Positions 25,423-33,926 of a stretch of DNA of 64,000 nucleotides are shown one piece after another (within the stretch, counting starts at the first letter, position 1; each line of letters opens with the position of its first letter). The translations under genes were made by a program, and so were the position numbers. The notes below the pieces were generated by a model. That model searched no databases. It had not been told where the DNA came from and saw only the letters and a program-made list of their open reading frames with translations. Source of the stretch: an uncultured Gardnerella sp. (GTDB lineage Bacteria > Actinomycetota > Actinomycetes > Actinomycetales > Bifidobacteriaceae); the NCBI GenBank assembly GCA_947289115.1, contig CAMYPG010000003.1, forward strand, positions 1-64,000, given 5' to 3'.

Positions 25423-26430
25423 ATGAAGGTGAAATATGAAACAGCTAAATCTATAGCTGAACCGCTTTCGGATAAATCGGGCATGCCTCAAGGCAAAAGT
25501 GTTCATACTGCTCAGATTATGTTGTTGATTTGTGCTGCTATTTGGGGTGGCAGCTATGTTTCTTCAAAATATGCTCTTGAAGTGTTTCCTGTGCAATGGC
25601 TTATGGGCATTCGTATGGTTGGAGCTTGCACAATTATGGCTGTTATTTTTTTCGGTACGCTTCGTAAAACTTTTACAAAAAAGCTTATTGTTCCTTCTTT
25701 GCTAACTGGAATTACGTATTATGCTACTTTAATTTTGCAAACTGAAGGGTTACGTTCAATTGATCCAGGTCGTAGCGCGTTTTTGACAGCAGCATATTGC
25801 GTAATTACGCCATTTTCTGCTTGGTTAATCGTCAAGAAAAAGCCAACTCTTTTAGGATTAGTAGCTGCAGTTATGTGCGTTGCTGGAGTAGGTTTTGTGG
25901 CATTAAAACCTGGAATGCTTGTGCTCACATTGTCTTATGGAGATTTTCTTACTCTATTATGTGCTGCAATTTTTGCTTTTAATCTTACGTTCCTTGCGTA
26001 TTATTCTCGTAAATATAATCCAGTTACGTTAACTTTTGGGCAATTTGTTGTTTCAGGCGTACTTTTTGTAGCTGGTGCGCTTATTTGTGAGCCTTTGCCA
26101 AACTTTAACGCTGCTGATCATTTCTCTATTTTTGCTAATATGTTCTACCTTACAGTAGTAGTAACAGTAGTTGCACAAATTATGCAAAACTATAGTTTGG
26201 TGAATCTTTCTACTGCAAACGCTTCTGTGATTATGTGCACTGAAAGTTTGTTCACGCTTTTATTCTCTACTGTTCTTTTTCATGAGCATGTTTCTAATAT
26301 GGCTTTTGTGGGATTTGCTTTAATATTTGCTGCAATTATTACTGCAAGCTTAGGTGAGCATTATTGTGATAAAAAAGCGAATTGTGAGCTTTCTTATAAA
26401 GATAGAGATTTTGAGGTTGCTAAGTCTTAG
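25423..26430 (+). CDS. EamA (DMT) family transporter
   Basis: Ten hydrophobic helices in two EamA halves make a typical drug/metabolite exporter fold. The first half starts QIMLLICAAIWGGSYVSSKYALEVFPVQWLMGIRM, and the second follows TLSYGDFLTLLCAAIFAFNLTFLAYYSRKYNP. The loop text GLRSIDPGRSAFLTAAYCVITPF is characteristic. Substrate cannot be inferred, but amino acids or drugs are common. AAGGGG precedes the ATG. The gene stands alone. The 335-residue length is normal. Confidence 0.9.
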   Translation: MKVKYETAKSIAEPLSDKSGMPQGKSVHTAQIMLLICAAIWGGSYVSSKYALEVFPVQWLMGIRMVGACTIMAVIFFGTLRKTFTKKLIVPSLLTGITYYATLILQTEGLRSIDPGRSAFLTAAYCVITPFSAWLIVKKKPTLLGLVAAVMCVAGVGFVALKPGMLVLTLSYGDFLTLLCAAIFAFNLTFLAYYSRKYNPVTLTFGQFVVSGVLFVAGALICEPLPNFNAADHFSIFANMFYLTVVVTVVAQIMQNYSLVNLSTANASVIMCTESLFTLLFSTVLFHEHVSNMAFVGFALIFAAIITASLGEHYCDKKANCELSYKDRDFEVAKS

Positions 26431-26620
26431 GCATTTCAGTTTTGTGTAGCTAAGTTTTATGTATATAAGACTTGTGATTTTGTTGTAAGAATGCTCTGGC
26501 AATACTGTGCAATTTTTGCGTAGGGTGATACCATCATTGTTGTAATGATGTTGGTAGTGGAATTTGCATATTTGCCATGCATTTTGGCATTATATTCGCA
26601 TAAATAGTTAAGGTGCATAA

Positions 26621-27697
26621 GTGAAGAATTTCTTCAAAGGCATATCGTTTACGCAAGTATTAGCTGGATCGCTTGCTGCAGTGACTTCGTTTTTACTTGC
26701 TTCTAAAATTGGTATTGCTGGTTCAGTTATTGGCGTAGCTATTGGTTCTATTGTCTCAGCAGTAGCATCACAGTTGTATCAGAATGTTATTCACGCTTCA
26801 TCGCGTAAACTTTCGGAAGTAAATCCGAATACTTCTACAGAACAGTCTAATTTTAGTAATGTGTCAGATTCTAGCGTGCGTTCAAATGGTTTAGAGAATG
26901 TTGATTCTAAAAGAATTGGAGATGATATTCATATGCAATATTCATCAAATTCGTTGCAATGTAATACTGATCCTTCAGATGACAAAAATATGGCTGTTCA
27001 AGATGCAAGATTTGGACGCACTGTTAGTTCGCAAGTCCGTAATCCAGAATTAGAAAATACGCGTATTTTGGAATTGTCGAAATTACGTGAACAGCATGAA
27101 GAAGACATGGAACTGTCGGAAGGCACAATTCCAGAGCCGGTGCCGTTATCTAAGGTTGTTAGTGAAAACTACGGTTACTCTTCTAGATCTTACCAAAATA
27201 GAAACGATCATCGTACAACAATTGTTGTTGCTGTTATAAGTGCTCTTATGGCTGTTATTGTTACTGCAGGTGCTGTTCTTTTGTTTACACAAGGAAAAGG
27301 CACAGACAATATTGATAAGCCTGAAGAAATTAGTCATGAGCAACAGCAAAATCAACCACAACCTAAGCAACGTCTTAATACGAATACTAATCAAGACCAT
27401 AAGAAATCTCATGATGATTCTGATAGTAAAGATGGTAATGAAGATGAAAATGATGAACATGGCAATGAAAATGCAGATAGTTCGACAGGTGGTCATTCCG
27501 ATAATGATTTAGGTAGTGATACTAACAATGATTCAGGAACGAATTCAGGTGATGCTGCTAGTGGGAATAGTGGATCGGGTGCTGATAGTTCTGATGCAGG
27601 TGCTGGATCTGCTGGATCTTCGGGATCTACTGGTTCTTCAAACAATGTAACTTCTCCTGGTAATGGTGATCAATCTGGAAGTGCCAATGGTAACTAA
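26621..27697 (+). CDS. Membrane-anchored protein with an Asp/Asn/Ser/Gly-rich tail
   Basis: No family recognised. Residues about 10-60 form two hydrophobic helices with a glycine-rich turn (KIGIAGSVIGVAIGSIV), resembling a glycine-zipper. A cytosolic acidic stretch follows, then a transmembrane helix at about residues 200-222 (TIVVAVISALMAVIVTAGAV), then about 130 residues of low-complexity D, N, S, G and Q, probably outside. It starts at GTG 26621 with AAGGTG upstream. There is no sortase motif. A surface or envelope role is likely, but the function is unknown. The nearby 29897-30778 protein is similar in design. Confidence 0.7.
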   Translation: MKNFFKGISFTQVLAGSLAAVTSFLLASKIGIAGSVIGVAIGSIVSAVASQLYQNVIHASSRKLSEVNPNTSTEQSNFSNVSDSSVRSNGLENVDSKRIGDDIHMQYSSNSLQCNTDPSDDKNMAVQDARFGRTVSSQVRNPELENTRILELSKLREQHEEDMELSEGTIPEPVPLSKVVSENYGYSSRSYQNRNDHRTTIVVAVISALMAVIVTAGAVLLFTQGKGTDNIDKPEEISHEQQQNQPQPKQRLNTNTNQDHKKSHDDSDSKDGNEDENDEHGNENADSSTGGHSDNDLGSDTNNDSGTNSGDAASGNSGSGADSSDAGAGSAGSSGSTGSSNNVTSPGNGDQSGSANGN

Positions 27698-27863
27698 TTT
27701 TCGAATTGGTTCTTGAATTGGTTTGCCGAATTGGCGACTAAATTGTTAGTAGAATTCGCAGGATTTTTGGAATTTGTAAGTTGAATTCGACACGCCGCAT
27801 TTGGATAGAACGGCTATTTGTTGTAACCTATCAAAGGTTCGTTTGAACGGCATAAGTAAAAAC

Positions 27864-27936
27864 GGGGCTATGGCGCAGCTGGTAGCGCATCTCCATGGCA
27901 TGGAGGGGGTCGGGGGTTCGAATCCCCCTAGCTCCA
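27864..27936 (+). tRNA. tRNA-Ala (GGC)
   Basis: Acceptor arms GGGGCTA and TAGCTCC pair with one G-T. Anticodon stem TCTCC/GGAGG carries loop ATGGCAT, anticodon GGC. The T-loop is GGGTTCGAATCCC. CCA is not encoded. Confidence 0.95.
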
Positions 27937-27945
27937 CAAATTTTA

Positions 27946-27976
27946 AACGTCACCTCTTTTTGGGGTGGCGTTTTTT
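27946..27976 (+). terminator. Intrinsic terminator after tRNA-Ala
   Basis: ACGTCACC pairs with GGTGGCGT across an eight-base loop, and TTTTTT follows. Confidence 0.9.
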
Positions 27977-28051
27977 GTTATTATTTTTTAATTTTTATGC
28001 GCCACGCCGTATTTTTTACTGTTTGTCTGCAAGTCGTACTAATAATGAACA

Positions 28052-28240
28052 CCATCGACCAGAGGTCGCGCTCGACAAGAGTAGTAAGCATGAGCTAGGG
28101 AAAGCGTTAATTGCTTACAAAAGGGGAGAGCGCCGAAGTTTACTGCTTAATAATCCCAAAAGTAGTGAGCTGGGACTTGGCTTAATATACCAAGGACTGT
28201 CGCAGCGAGTCGGCATTCGCTGCGGAGAGCTATCGACACG
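28052..28240 (+). promoter_or_regulatory. Lysine riboswitch (L box)
   Basis: The five-helix junction is present. AGAGG at 28061 follows a short P1; P2 pairs GCGCTC with GAGAGCGC; P2b pairs GTAAGCA with TGCTTAC perfectly; GGGGAG and CGCCGAAG match the core; P3 is ACTGCTT against AAGTAGT, P4 is CTTGG against CCAAG, and P5 is the perfect CGCAGCGA/TCGCTGCG. GAGAGCTATC closes P1. The family binds lysine in the 5' leader of lysine synthesis and uptake genes, which sets the substrate of the permease that follows. Confidence 0.93.
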
Positions 28241-28258
28241 CTTGCTTTTGCTTGCTTG

Positions 28259-28290
28259 TTTTGCCTCTGATTGTCATGAAAGGAGGAAAA
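28259..28290 (+). promoter_or_regulatory. Candidate ribosome-site-masking hairpin of lysP
   Basis: TTTTGCCTC can pair with GAGGAAAA (one bulged G), covering the GAAAGGAGG ribosome site at 28278-28286. No T-rich terminator follows the riboswitch, so control is probably at translation. Pairing is short and unproven. Confidence 0.5.
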
Positions 28291-29781
28291 ATGAGTAGCT
28301 CATTATCATCTACTGCTGCACAGAATACTCAGCAGAATACTCAGCAAAATAACGATGTTCATCGAGGATTAAAAACCCGACATATTTCCATGATTGCTTT
28401 AGGTGGCAGCATTGGTACCGGCTTATTCGTTGCTAGTGGTGCAACAATCCATATGGCTGGTCCTGGTGGTGCTTTGCTTGCTTATGGTGCGATTGGCATT
28501 ATGGTGTACTTCCTTATGACTTCCCTTGGTGAAATGGCAACATTTATGCCTATTAGTGGATCGTTTGCATCGTATTCTGGACGTTTTATTGATCCTGCAC
28601 TAGGTTTCGCAATGGGCTGGAACTATTGGTTTAATTGGGCTATTACGGTTGCGGTGGACGTTAGTACTGCAGCAATAGTTCTGCAATATTGGTTCCCAAC
28701 AGTGCCAATATGGATTTTCTCACTGTCGGTTCTTATGCTTATTTTGGTTATCAATGTGCTTACAGTTAAGTGCTTTGGAGAAACTGAGTATTGGCTTTCT
28801 ATTATTAAAGTGTTGGCAGTAATCGTATTCCTTGTTATCGGTTCGCTTACGATTGTTGGCATTGTTGGCGGCAAAGCGCCATTCTTGCAAAACTTCACTC
28901 ATAAGGACGCTCCATTTGCAGGCGGTGTTCCTGCAGTGTTGTGTGCGTTCGCTATTGCAGGCTTCTCTTTCCAAGGAACTGAGCTTATTGGTATTACTGC
29001 TGGAGAGTCTGCAACTCCTGAAAAGAGTATTCCAAAAGCTGTAAAGCAAGTGTTCTGGCGTATTCTTCTCTTCTACATTCTTGCAATTTTCGTTATTGCT
29101 TGCATTATTCCTTATACTGACAAGAACTTACTTGGTTCTGATGTAACTGATATTGCTATTAGTCCGTTTACGCTTGTGTTCCAACGTGCAGGGCTTGCAG
29201 CTGCAGCGGCAGTTATGAATGCAGTGATTCTGACTTCTGTTATTTCTGCAGCAAATTCCGGCATGTATGCTTCAACAAGAATGCTTTATTCGCTCGCAAA
29301 AGAAGATAATGCTCCAAAAGTATTTGGCAAGGTAAGTCTTCGTGGTATTCCTGTTCCTGCGTTGATTGCTACATTTGTAGTTGCTTTATTTACTTTCTTT
29401 ATGAGTATTTTTGGTTCGCAAATTTACATGTTCCTGGTTGCTGCAAGTGGTTTGACTGGTTTTATTGCTTGGGCTGGTATTGCTGCAGCTCATTATCGCT
29501 TCCGTAAAGCATACTTGGCTCAAGGTCATTCCTTAGATGAATTAGTTTATCGAGCAAAGTGGTATCCGTTTGGTCCTATTGTTGCGTTCTTCTTATGCAT
29601 TCTTGTTATTGTTGGTCAGGATTTGCATTCATTTGCAACGCTTAACTGGCAGGCTATTGGAATCACGTACATGTCCGTGCCGCTATTTATCGTTCTATAC
29701 GTTGGTTATAAGATTAAAAATCATACTCGAGTAATTCCTCTTGAAGAAGTCGATTTAACTCATGTTCGAGTAGCAAAATGA
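28291..29781 (+). CDS. lysP: Lysine-specific permease (APC superfamily)
   Basis: A 12-helix amino acid transporter of the AAT group. It opens after a hydrophilic 30-residue N-terminus with RGLKTRHISMIALGGSIGTGLFVASGATI, the conserved helix-1 unwound segment. FSFQGTELIGITAGESATPEKSIPKAVKQVFWRILLFYI is the second signature. The AAT family alone gives only a cationic amino acid or general amino acid permease; the lysine riboswitch upstream points to lysine. I use the ATG at 28291 with GAAAGGAGG upstream, not the TTG at 28252. The 496-residue length is normal. Confidence 0.92.
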   Translation: MSSSLSSTAAQNTQQNTQQNNDVHRGLKTRHISMIALGGSIGTGLFVASGATIHMAGPGGALLAYGAIGIMVYFLMTSLGEMATFMPISGSFASYSGRFIDPALGFAMGWNYWFNWAITVAVDVSTAAIVLQYWFPTVPIWIFSLSVLMLILVINVLTVKCFGETEYWLSIIKVLAVIVFLVIGSLTIVGIVGGKAPFLQNFTHKDAPFAGGVPAVLCAFAIAGFSFQGTELIGITAGESATPEKSIPKAVKQVFWRILLFYILAIFVIACIIPYTDKNLLGSDVTDIAISPFTLVFQRAGLAAAAAVMNAVILTSVISAANSGMYASTRMLYSLAKEDNAPKVFGKVSLRGIPVPALIATFVVALFTFFMSIFGSQIYMFLVAASGLTGFIAWAGIAAAHYRFRKAYLAQGHSLDELVYRAKWYPFGPIVAFFLCILVIVGQDLHSFATLNWQAIGITYMSVPLFIVLYVGYKIKNHTRVIPLEEVDLTHVRVAK

Positions 29782-29828
29782 ACGAATAGTTTGTAAAGTT
29801 CAACATCGTTTACGATGTAGAGTTAGAT

Positions 29829-29871
29829 AATGTAAAAGCTCCCAGTGATATACGCTGGGGGCTTTTACATT
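29829..29871. terminator. Bidirectional terminator between lysP and the next, convergent gene
   Basis: AATGTAAAAGC and CCCAG pair with CTGGG and GCTTTTACATT. The long stem, with A and T tracts on the two sides, serves the convergent genes. Confidence 0.88.
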
Positions 29872-29896
29872 GAGTCAGATAACAGAGCAATATGTT

Positions 29897-30778
29897 TTAT
29901 GGTTGTTGTGAACCTGCTATTATGTCCGGGGCTGGTTTTTTATCAGAGGAATCTTGGTCGCCCTTTTTTGCTGTATCATTCGGATCTTCTTGACCACTAT
30001 TTCCTTTAGGGTTTCCGTCGCCAAATCCGTCTTCGCTGCCTTTTGGATTCTTATCTTTTTCTTTGTTCTTTTCCTGTTCCTTGTTCTTGTCTTTGTCTTT
30101 TTCCTTTTCCTGTTCCTGCTCCTTCTTCTTGTCTTTTTCCTTGTCTTTGTTCTTGTCTTTGTCTTTATTCTTATTCTTCTCAGTTTTCTGTTTCTTAGTG
30201 TCTTGAGTATTTGTCTTCGGCGCTGGTGTTGGCTTTGGCTTTGGTGGGACAACATTTGAACGCTGAATTACAATTCCAGTTGATTCATTTATCTCTTGCT
30301 TCTTTGTTTCTTCGTCTTGCTTGTCTTTGTCTTTATCTTTTTTGTTATTTTCATCGATTAATGTAACAGCCAACTCGCGCACTCTTTTTGCTTTGACTGC
30401 ATACCATTCAGAAGCAGCTAAAGCTTCTACGCTTTGGGAACCAAGTTCTTCAGGAGAGTTTGCTGTGCAAGATACTGCGTCAGGAACCTTTTCGCTCATG
30501 ATTTTAGCAAGTTCTTTTGCGTTATCAGAGTCACCTTTTGTGAGATCTGTTATTATGCTGTTGTGTACTAAACTTTTCCATACGGCTTTGGCTTTAGAAA
30601 CTTGTGCAACTTTTATTTCGCACTGTTTGCGAGCTGCTTTAGTGCGTTCAGTCTGCTTCATATACCAAAGTGTGCCAACTGCGCCAAGAGCTAAAGCTAG
30701 CACAACAATTCCCACAATGAGAATAATGAGCTTTTTCTTTTGACTCTTTTCAACACTATCGGAGCTATGTTGATTCAT
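29897..30778 (-). CDS. Membrane-anchored protein with a Lys/Asp/Glu/Asn-rich tail
   Basis: No family recognised. After a short cytosolic start one helix (about residues 18-40, LIILIVGIVVLALALGAVGTLWYM) anchors the protein. A helical extracytoplasmic part of about 100 residues with two Cys (QCEIK and SCTAN) follows. The last 130 residues are a KDKDKNKEQEK-type charged low-complexity tract with a Pro-rich start (PPKPKPTPAPK). Such tails may cross the cell wall. No sortase motif is present. It faces lysP across a shared terminator. Confidence 0.7.
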   Translation of the reverse strand: MNQHSSDSVEKSQKKKLIILIVGIVVLALALGAVGTLWYMKQTERTKAARKQCEIKVAQVSKAKAVWKSLVHNSIITDLTKGDSDNAKELAKIMSEKVPDAVSCTANSPEELGSQSVEALAASEWYAVKAKRVRELAVTLIDENNKKDKDKDKQDEETKKQEINESTGIVIQRSNVVPPKPKPTPAPKTNTQDTKKQKTEKNKNKDKDKNKDKEKDKKKEQEQEKEKDKDKNKEQEKNKEKDKNPKGSEDGFGDGNPKGNSGQEDPNDTAKKGDQDSSDKKPAPDIIAGSQQP

Positions 30779-30930
30779 ATTTGTCCTCTGTTATCTATTG
30801 CTGCTCAACATTAGCGCATTTAAATACGCAACTTGTTTATATAATACGCCAAAATGTTTATGTTAGCCACGCTCATGAGCACTAAACAATCAAGATTTTG
30901 CTTGTGGATACAAGTCGTAATATTTAACGC

Positions 30931-30957
30931 AAAAAGCCACTGGAAAACCAGTGGCTT
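30931..30957 (-). terminator. Intrinsic terminator after tRNA-Asn
   Basis: On the minus strand GCCACTGG, loop TTTT, CCAGTGGC and TTTTT follow the tRNA at once. Confidence 0.9.
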
Positions 30958-30961
30958 CATG

Positions 30962-31034
30962 GCTCCTGCGGCTGGGCTTGAACCAGCGACCATTCGATTA
31001 ACAGTCGAACGCTCTGCCAACTGAGCTACGCAGG
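30962..31034 (-). tRNA. tRNA-Asn (GTT)
   Basis: On the minus strand the acceptor arms TCCTGCG and CGCAGGA pair fully, the D-loop is AGCTCAGTTGGCAGAGC, and the anticodon loop CTGTTAA carries GTT. CCA is not encoded. Confidence 0.96.
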
Positions 31035-31241
31035 AATATCTTGTACTCAACTAAGCGCTGTGCACAAGACATTTATATTACACGTAATTTTCAAAGATGC
31101 AAATATGGCGTGTTTTGGCGTGTCGAAACAGTGATTATAAGCATATGTTTTATCCACAATGCTTTAAAAGCTTATGATTTTTGCAAATTAGCTGCAAAAC
31201 TTTTATAAAAGTCGTTTTATAAAAATATGGATGGGGAATAT

Positions 31242-31859
31242 ATGTGTATTCGCAAAAATTATGAATTATATTACAAAATATCTGCCTGTTTGGGGATTTT
31301 TATAATCTCAGTTATTTTATTAGATACGCTGTTTTTACAACCCGAAATTTCGCAAAATAGTCATCATCTTAAATATTATGTTGTAGAATCTGCTGTGACA
31401 TGTTGCCACAAGTGTGCTCTTTCTAAAGGCTCTTATAGCGAAAAAACATGCAAGTCAGCTATGCAATGGCCTGTAAAACCTGCACGAATAGTAAAAGCTT
31501 TTAATCCTCCGCCTAAACCTTGGATGGCTGGGCATCGCGGCGTAGATTTAGCTGCAAGCACAGGGACTCCTTTATTTGCGCCTGCAGATGGCGTTATTAG
31601 TTTTGCTGGTAAAGTCGCTGGTAAATCAGTTGTGACTATTAGGCATGGTGAACTGACATCCACTTTTGAGCCTGCTGTAACAAAGTTTAGCGTTGGTGTT
31701 TTTGTGAAAAGAGGCCAGAATTTTGCACATGTCGAAGGAGGTTCGGACCATTGCGGCACAACTTGTGTGCAGTGGGGTTTAAAACGTAAAAATCGTACAT
31801 ATGCTAATCCTGAAAGAATGACTGTTAAGCGTCGCATTGTGCTTAAGCCTGTGGAATAA
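31242..31859 (+). CDS. M23 (LytM)-like envelope protein, probably without catalytic activity
   Basis: A short N-terminal membrane helix (ACLGIFIISVILLDTLFL) is followed by a Cys-rich stretch and a LytM fold. The first zinc motif is intact in GHRGVDLAASTGTPLFAPADG (His and Asp). The second motif, CLHWGL in actinobacterial relatives, reads CVQWGL, so the second zinc His is Gln. The protein is therefore more likely a binding or activator protein than a peptidase. I choose the ATG at 31242, with GGGG five bases before it. It sits upstream of the acyl-CoA synthetase gene on the same strand, 142 bp away. Confidence 0.8.
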   Translation: MCIRKNYELYYKISACLGIFIISVILLDTLFLQPEISQNSHHLKYYVVESAVTCCHKCALSKGSYSEKTCKSAMQWPVKPARIVKAFNPPPKPWMAGHRGVDLAASTGTPLFAPADGVISFAGKVAGKSVVTIRHGELTSTFEPAVTKFSVGVFVKRGQNFAHVEGGSDHCGTTCVQWGLKRKNRTYANPERMTVKRRIVLKPVE

Positions 31860-32001
31860 GCAAAATACTATATTTGTATCGTAGATATTTGTAGATAAAT
31901 GAACAAAATTTATTACAATCTTGTAGATATTCGCATATGCGAGGGCTTGCAAATCGCGTATAGTAAAGATATACATCAATTCAGCAGATAGAGGAGCTAA
32001 T

Positions 32002-33813
32002 ATGCAAGAATATTCTCGTCCACTTGATGAGTCTATTGATACAGATGTTAATGTTTTCTCACTGCTAGAAGAGCGAGCAGAGCGCAATCCTAATGGTTCT
32101 TTGGTTGAATACGTTGGAGCTGACGGCGTTTGGAAGTCATATACTGCTCAAGAATTTAGAGATACAGTAATAGCTGTCGCTAAAGGCTTTATTGCTAGAG
32201 GGGTAATGCCTGGTGACGCTGTGTCAATTATTGCTCACACTTCATGGCAATGGACAATTCTTGATATGGCTATTATGTCTATAGGCGCATTGACAGTGCC
32301 AATTTATGAAACAAGCTCTTCGTTGCAAATACAACATATTGTTCAAGATTCTCAAGTATGTTCAATATTTGTGGAGTCTCCTGAAATGTTGCCGAAAGTA
32401 GAGGCTGTTCAAGAAGAATGTCCTACTCTTCACGACGTATATGTGATGAATCGTGGTGCTATCGACGCGTGCATTGAATACGGTAAAGCAGTAACTGATG
32501 CTGAATTTTATGAGCGAGTGCACGCTGTTAATGGAAGTGACATAGCAACAATTGTGTACACTTCAGGTTCAACTGGTGAGCCAAAAGGAATTGAACTTAC
32601 TCATAGCAATTTTGTCTTTATTGCTAAATCAGGTGTTATTTCTATGCCAGACATTGCGTTAAAAGGCAGCCCGCGTCTTTTGCTGTTCTTGCCTCTTGCG
32701 CACGTTTTTGCTAGGTTTATGCAATTGTTCTGCTTTGCTGGAAATATAACTCTTGGTTTGACGAGTAATTTGAAAACTGTATTGTCTGATTTTCAAACTT
32801 TTAAACCAACATTTATTCTTGGGGTTCCACGCATTTTTGAGAAGATTTACAATGCTGCTTCTCAAAAAGCAGGCAGAGGAGTAAAAGGTTTTATTTTTGC
32901 TTATGCATCTAAGGTTGCTCGCGAATGGTCTCGCGCTCAACAGTCTAGTTCAATGGTTCCTCCAATGCTCGCTCTTAGCCATTCAATATGTAAAAAATTA
33001 GTGTATGCTCCACTACTACACGTATTTGGAGGCTCTGTTTCATACGCTATTTCGGGCGGTGCTCCTTTAGATTTGTCGATTGCACACTTCTTTAATGGCA
33101 TTGGTTTGCCTCTTCTAGAAGGCTATGGAATGACAGAAACTTGTGCTCCTTCTATGGTGAATCCTACGACAGGTTATCGCATTGGTACCGTTGGTTTGCC
33201 TGTAAAGGGTGTATCTGTTGCTATTGCTGATGATGGTGAATTGTGTATTAAAAGTCCTGCAGTGTGCAGAGGCTACCATAATAATCCTGAGCTTACCAAA
33301 CAGCAGATTGTAAATGGCTGGTTGCATACTGGAGATTTTGGATCTTTAGACGATGACGGTTTTGTGCGTATTACAGGCAGAAAGAAAGATCTTATTATTA
33401 CTGCTGGCGGTAAGAACTTATCTCCAAATGCGTTAGAAGCTTCATTAATGTCTTCACCTATTATTTCTCAAGCTGTTGTTATCGGAGACAGGAAGCCGTT
33501 TGTTTCAGCAATTATTGCGCTCGATTTATCAGAAGTAAATACTTGGCTTTCTTCGCGTGGTGCATGCCCCGTACGGTCTTTAAAAGAAGCTTCACATAAC
33601 GGTATTGTGCGAGCAGAAGTTGAACGTGCTGTTAGCAAAGCAAATGAGCTAGTTTCTAGAGCTGAGTCTATTCGCAAGTTCGAAATAGTTCCAGATGAGT
33701 TTACTCAAGCAAACGGTTTGATTACGCCAAGTTTAAAGGCGCGTCGTCAAGTTGTTGTAGAGCGTTATAACGACCTTATCGAACACGTTATTTATGCTCC
33801 ACGCAAACGTTAG
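32002..33813 (+). CDS. Long-chain fatty acid-CoA ligase (AMP-binding family)
   Basis: The enzyme activates fatty acids through an acyl-AMP to acyl-CoA. The AMP-binding motif TIVYTSGSTGEPKGIELTH lies near residue 185, the AMP loop LEGYGMTETCAPSMVNP near 370, and the C-terminal hinge LHTGDFGSLDDDGFVRITGRKKDLIITAGGKNLSPN near 440. At 603 aa it is the FadD15-type seen in actinobacteria. The specific substrate is unknown. AGAGGAG precedes the ATG. The following spacer carries short imperfect repeats of TTGCGTTCCA-type words at 33868-33920. Confidence 0.92.
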   Translation: MQEYSRPLDESIDTDVNVFSLLEERAERNPNGSLVEYVGADGVWKSYTAQEFRDTVIAVAKGFIARGVMPGDAVSIIAHTSWQWTILDMAIMSIGALTVPIYETSSSLQIQHIVQDSQVCSIFVESPEMLPKVEAVQEECPTLHDVYVMNRGAIDACIEYGKAVTDAEFYERVHAVNGSDIATIVYTSGSTGEPKGIELTHSNFVFIAKSGVISMPDIALKGSPRLLLFLPLAHVFARFMQLFCFAGNITLGLTSNLKTVLSDFQTFKPTFILGVPRIFEKIYNAASQKAGRGVKGFIFAYASKVAREWSRAQQSSSMVPPMLALSHSICKKLVYAPLLHVFGGSVSYAISGGAPLDLSIAHFFNGIGLPLLEGYGMTETCAPSMVNPTTGYRIGTVGLPVKGVSVAIADDGELCIKSPAVCRGYHNNPELTKQQIVNGWLHTGDFGSLDDDGFVRITGRKKDLIITAGGKNLSPNALEASLMSSPIISQAVVIGDRKPFVSAIIALDLSEVNTWLSSRGACPVRSLKEASHNGIVRAEVERAVSKANELVSRAESIRKFEIVPDEFTQANGLITPSLKARRQVVVERYNDLIEHVIYAPRKR

Positions 33814-33926
33814 CTGTGTGTAAATTCGTGGGGAATATAGCTTGAAGTTAGCTTGAAGCTGCAGATTGCGTTCCACAACTTATATTTCACAACTTGCGTT
33901 CCATAACTTGCGTTCAAAAATTGTAT

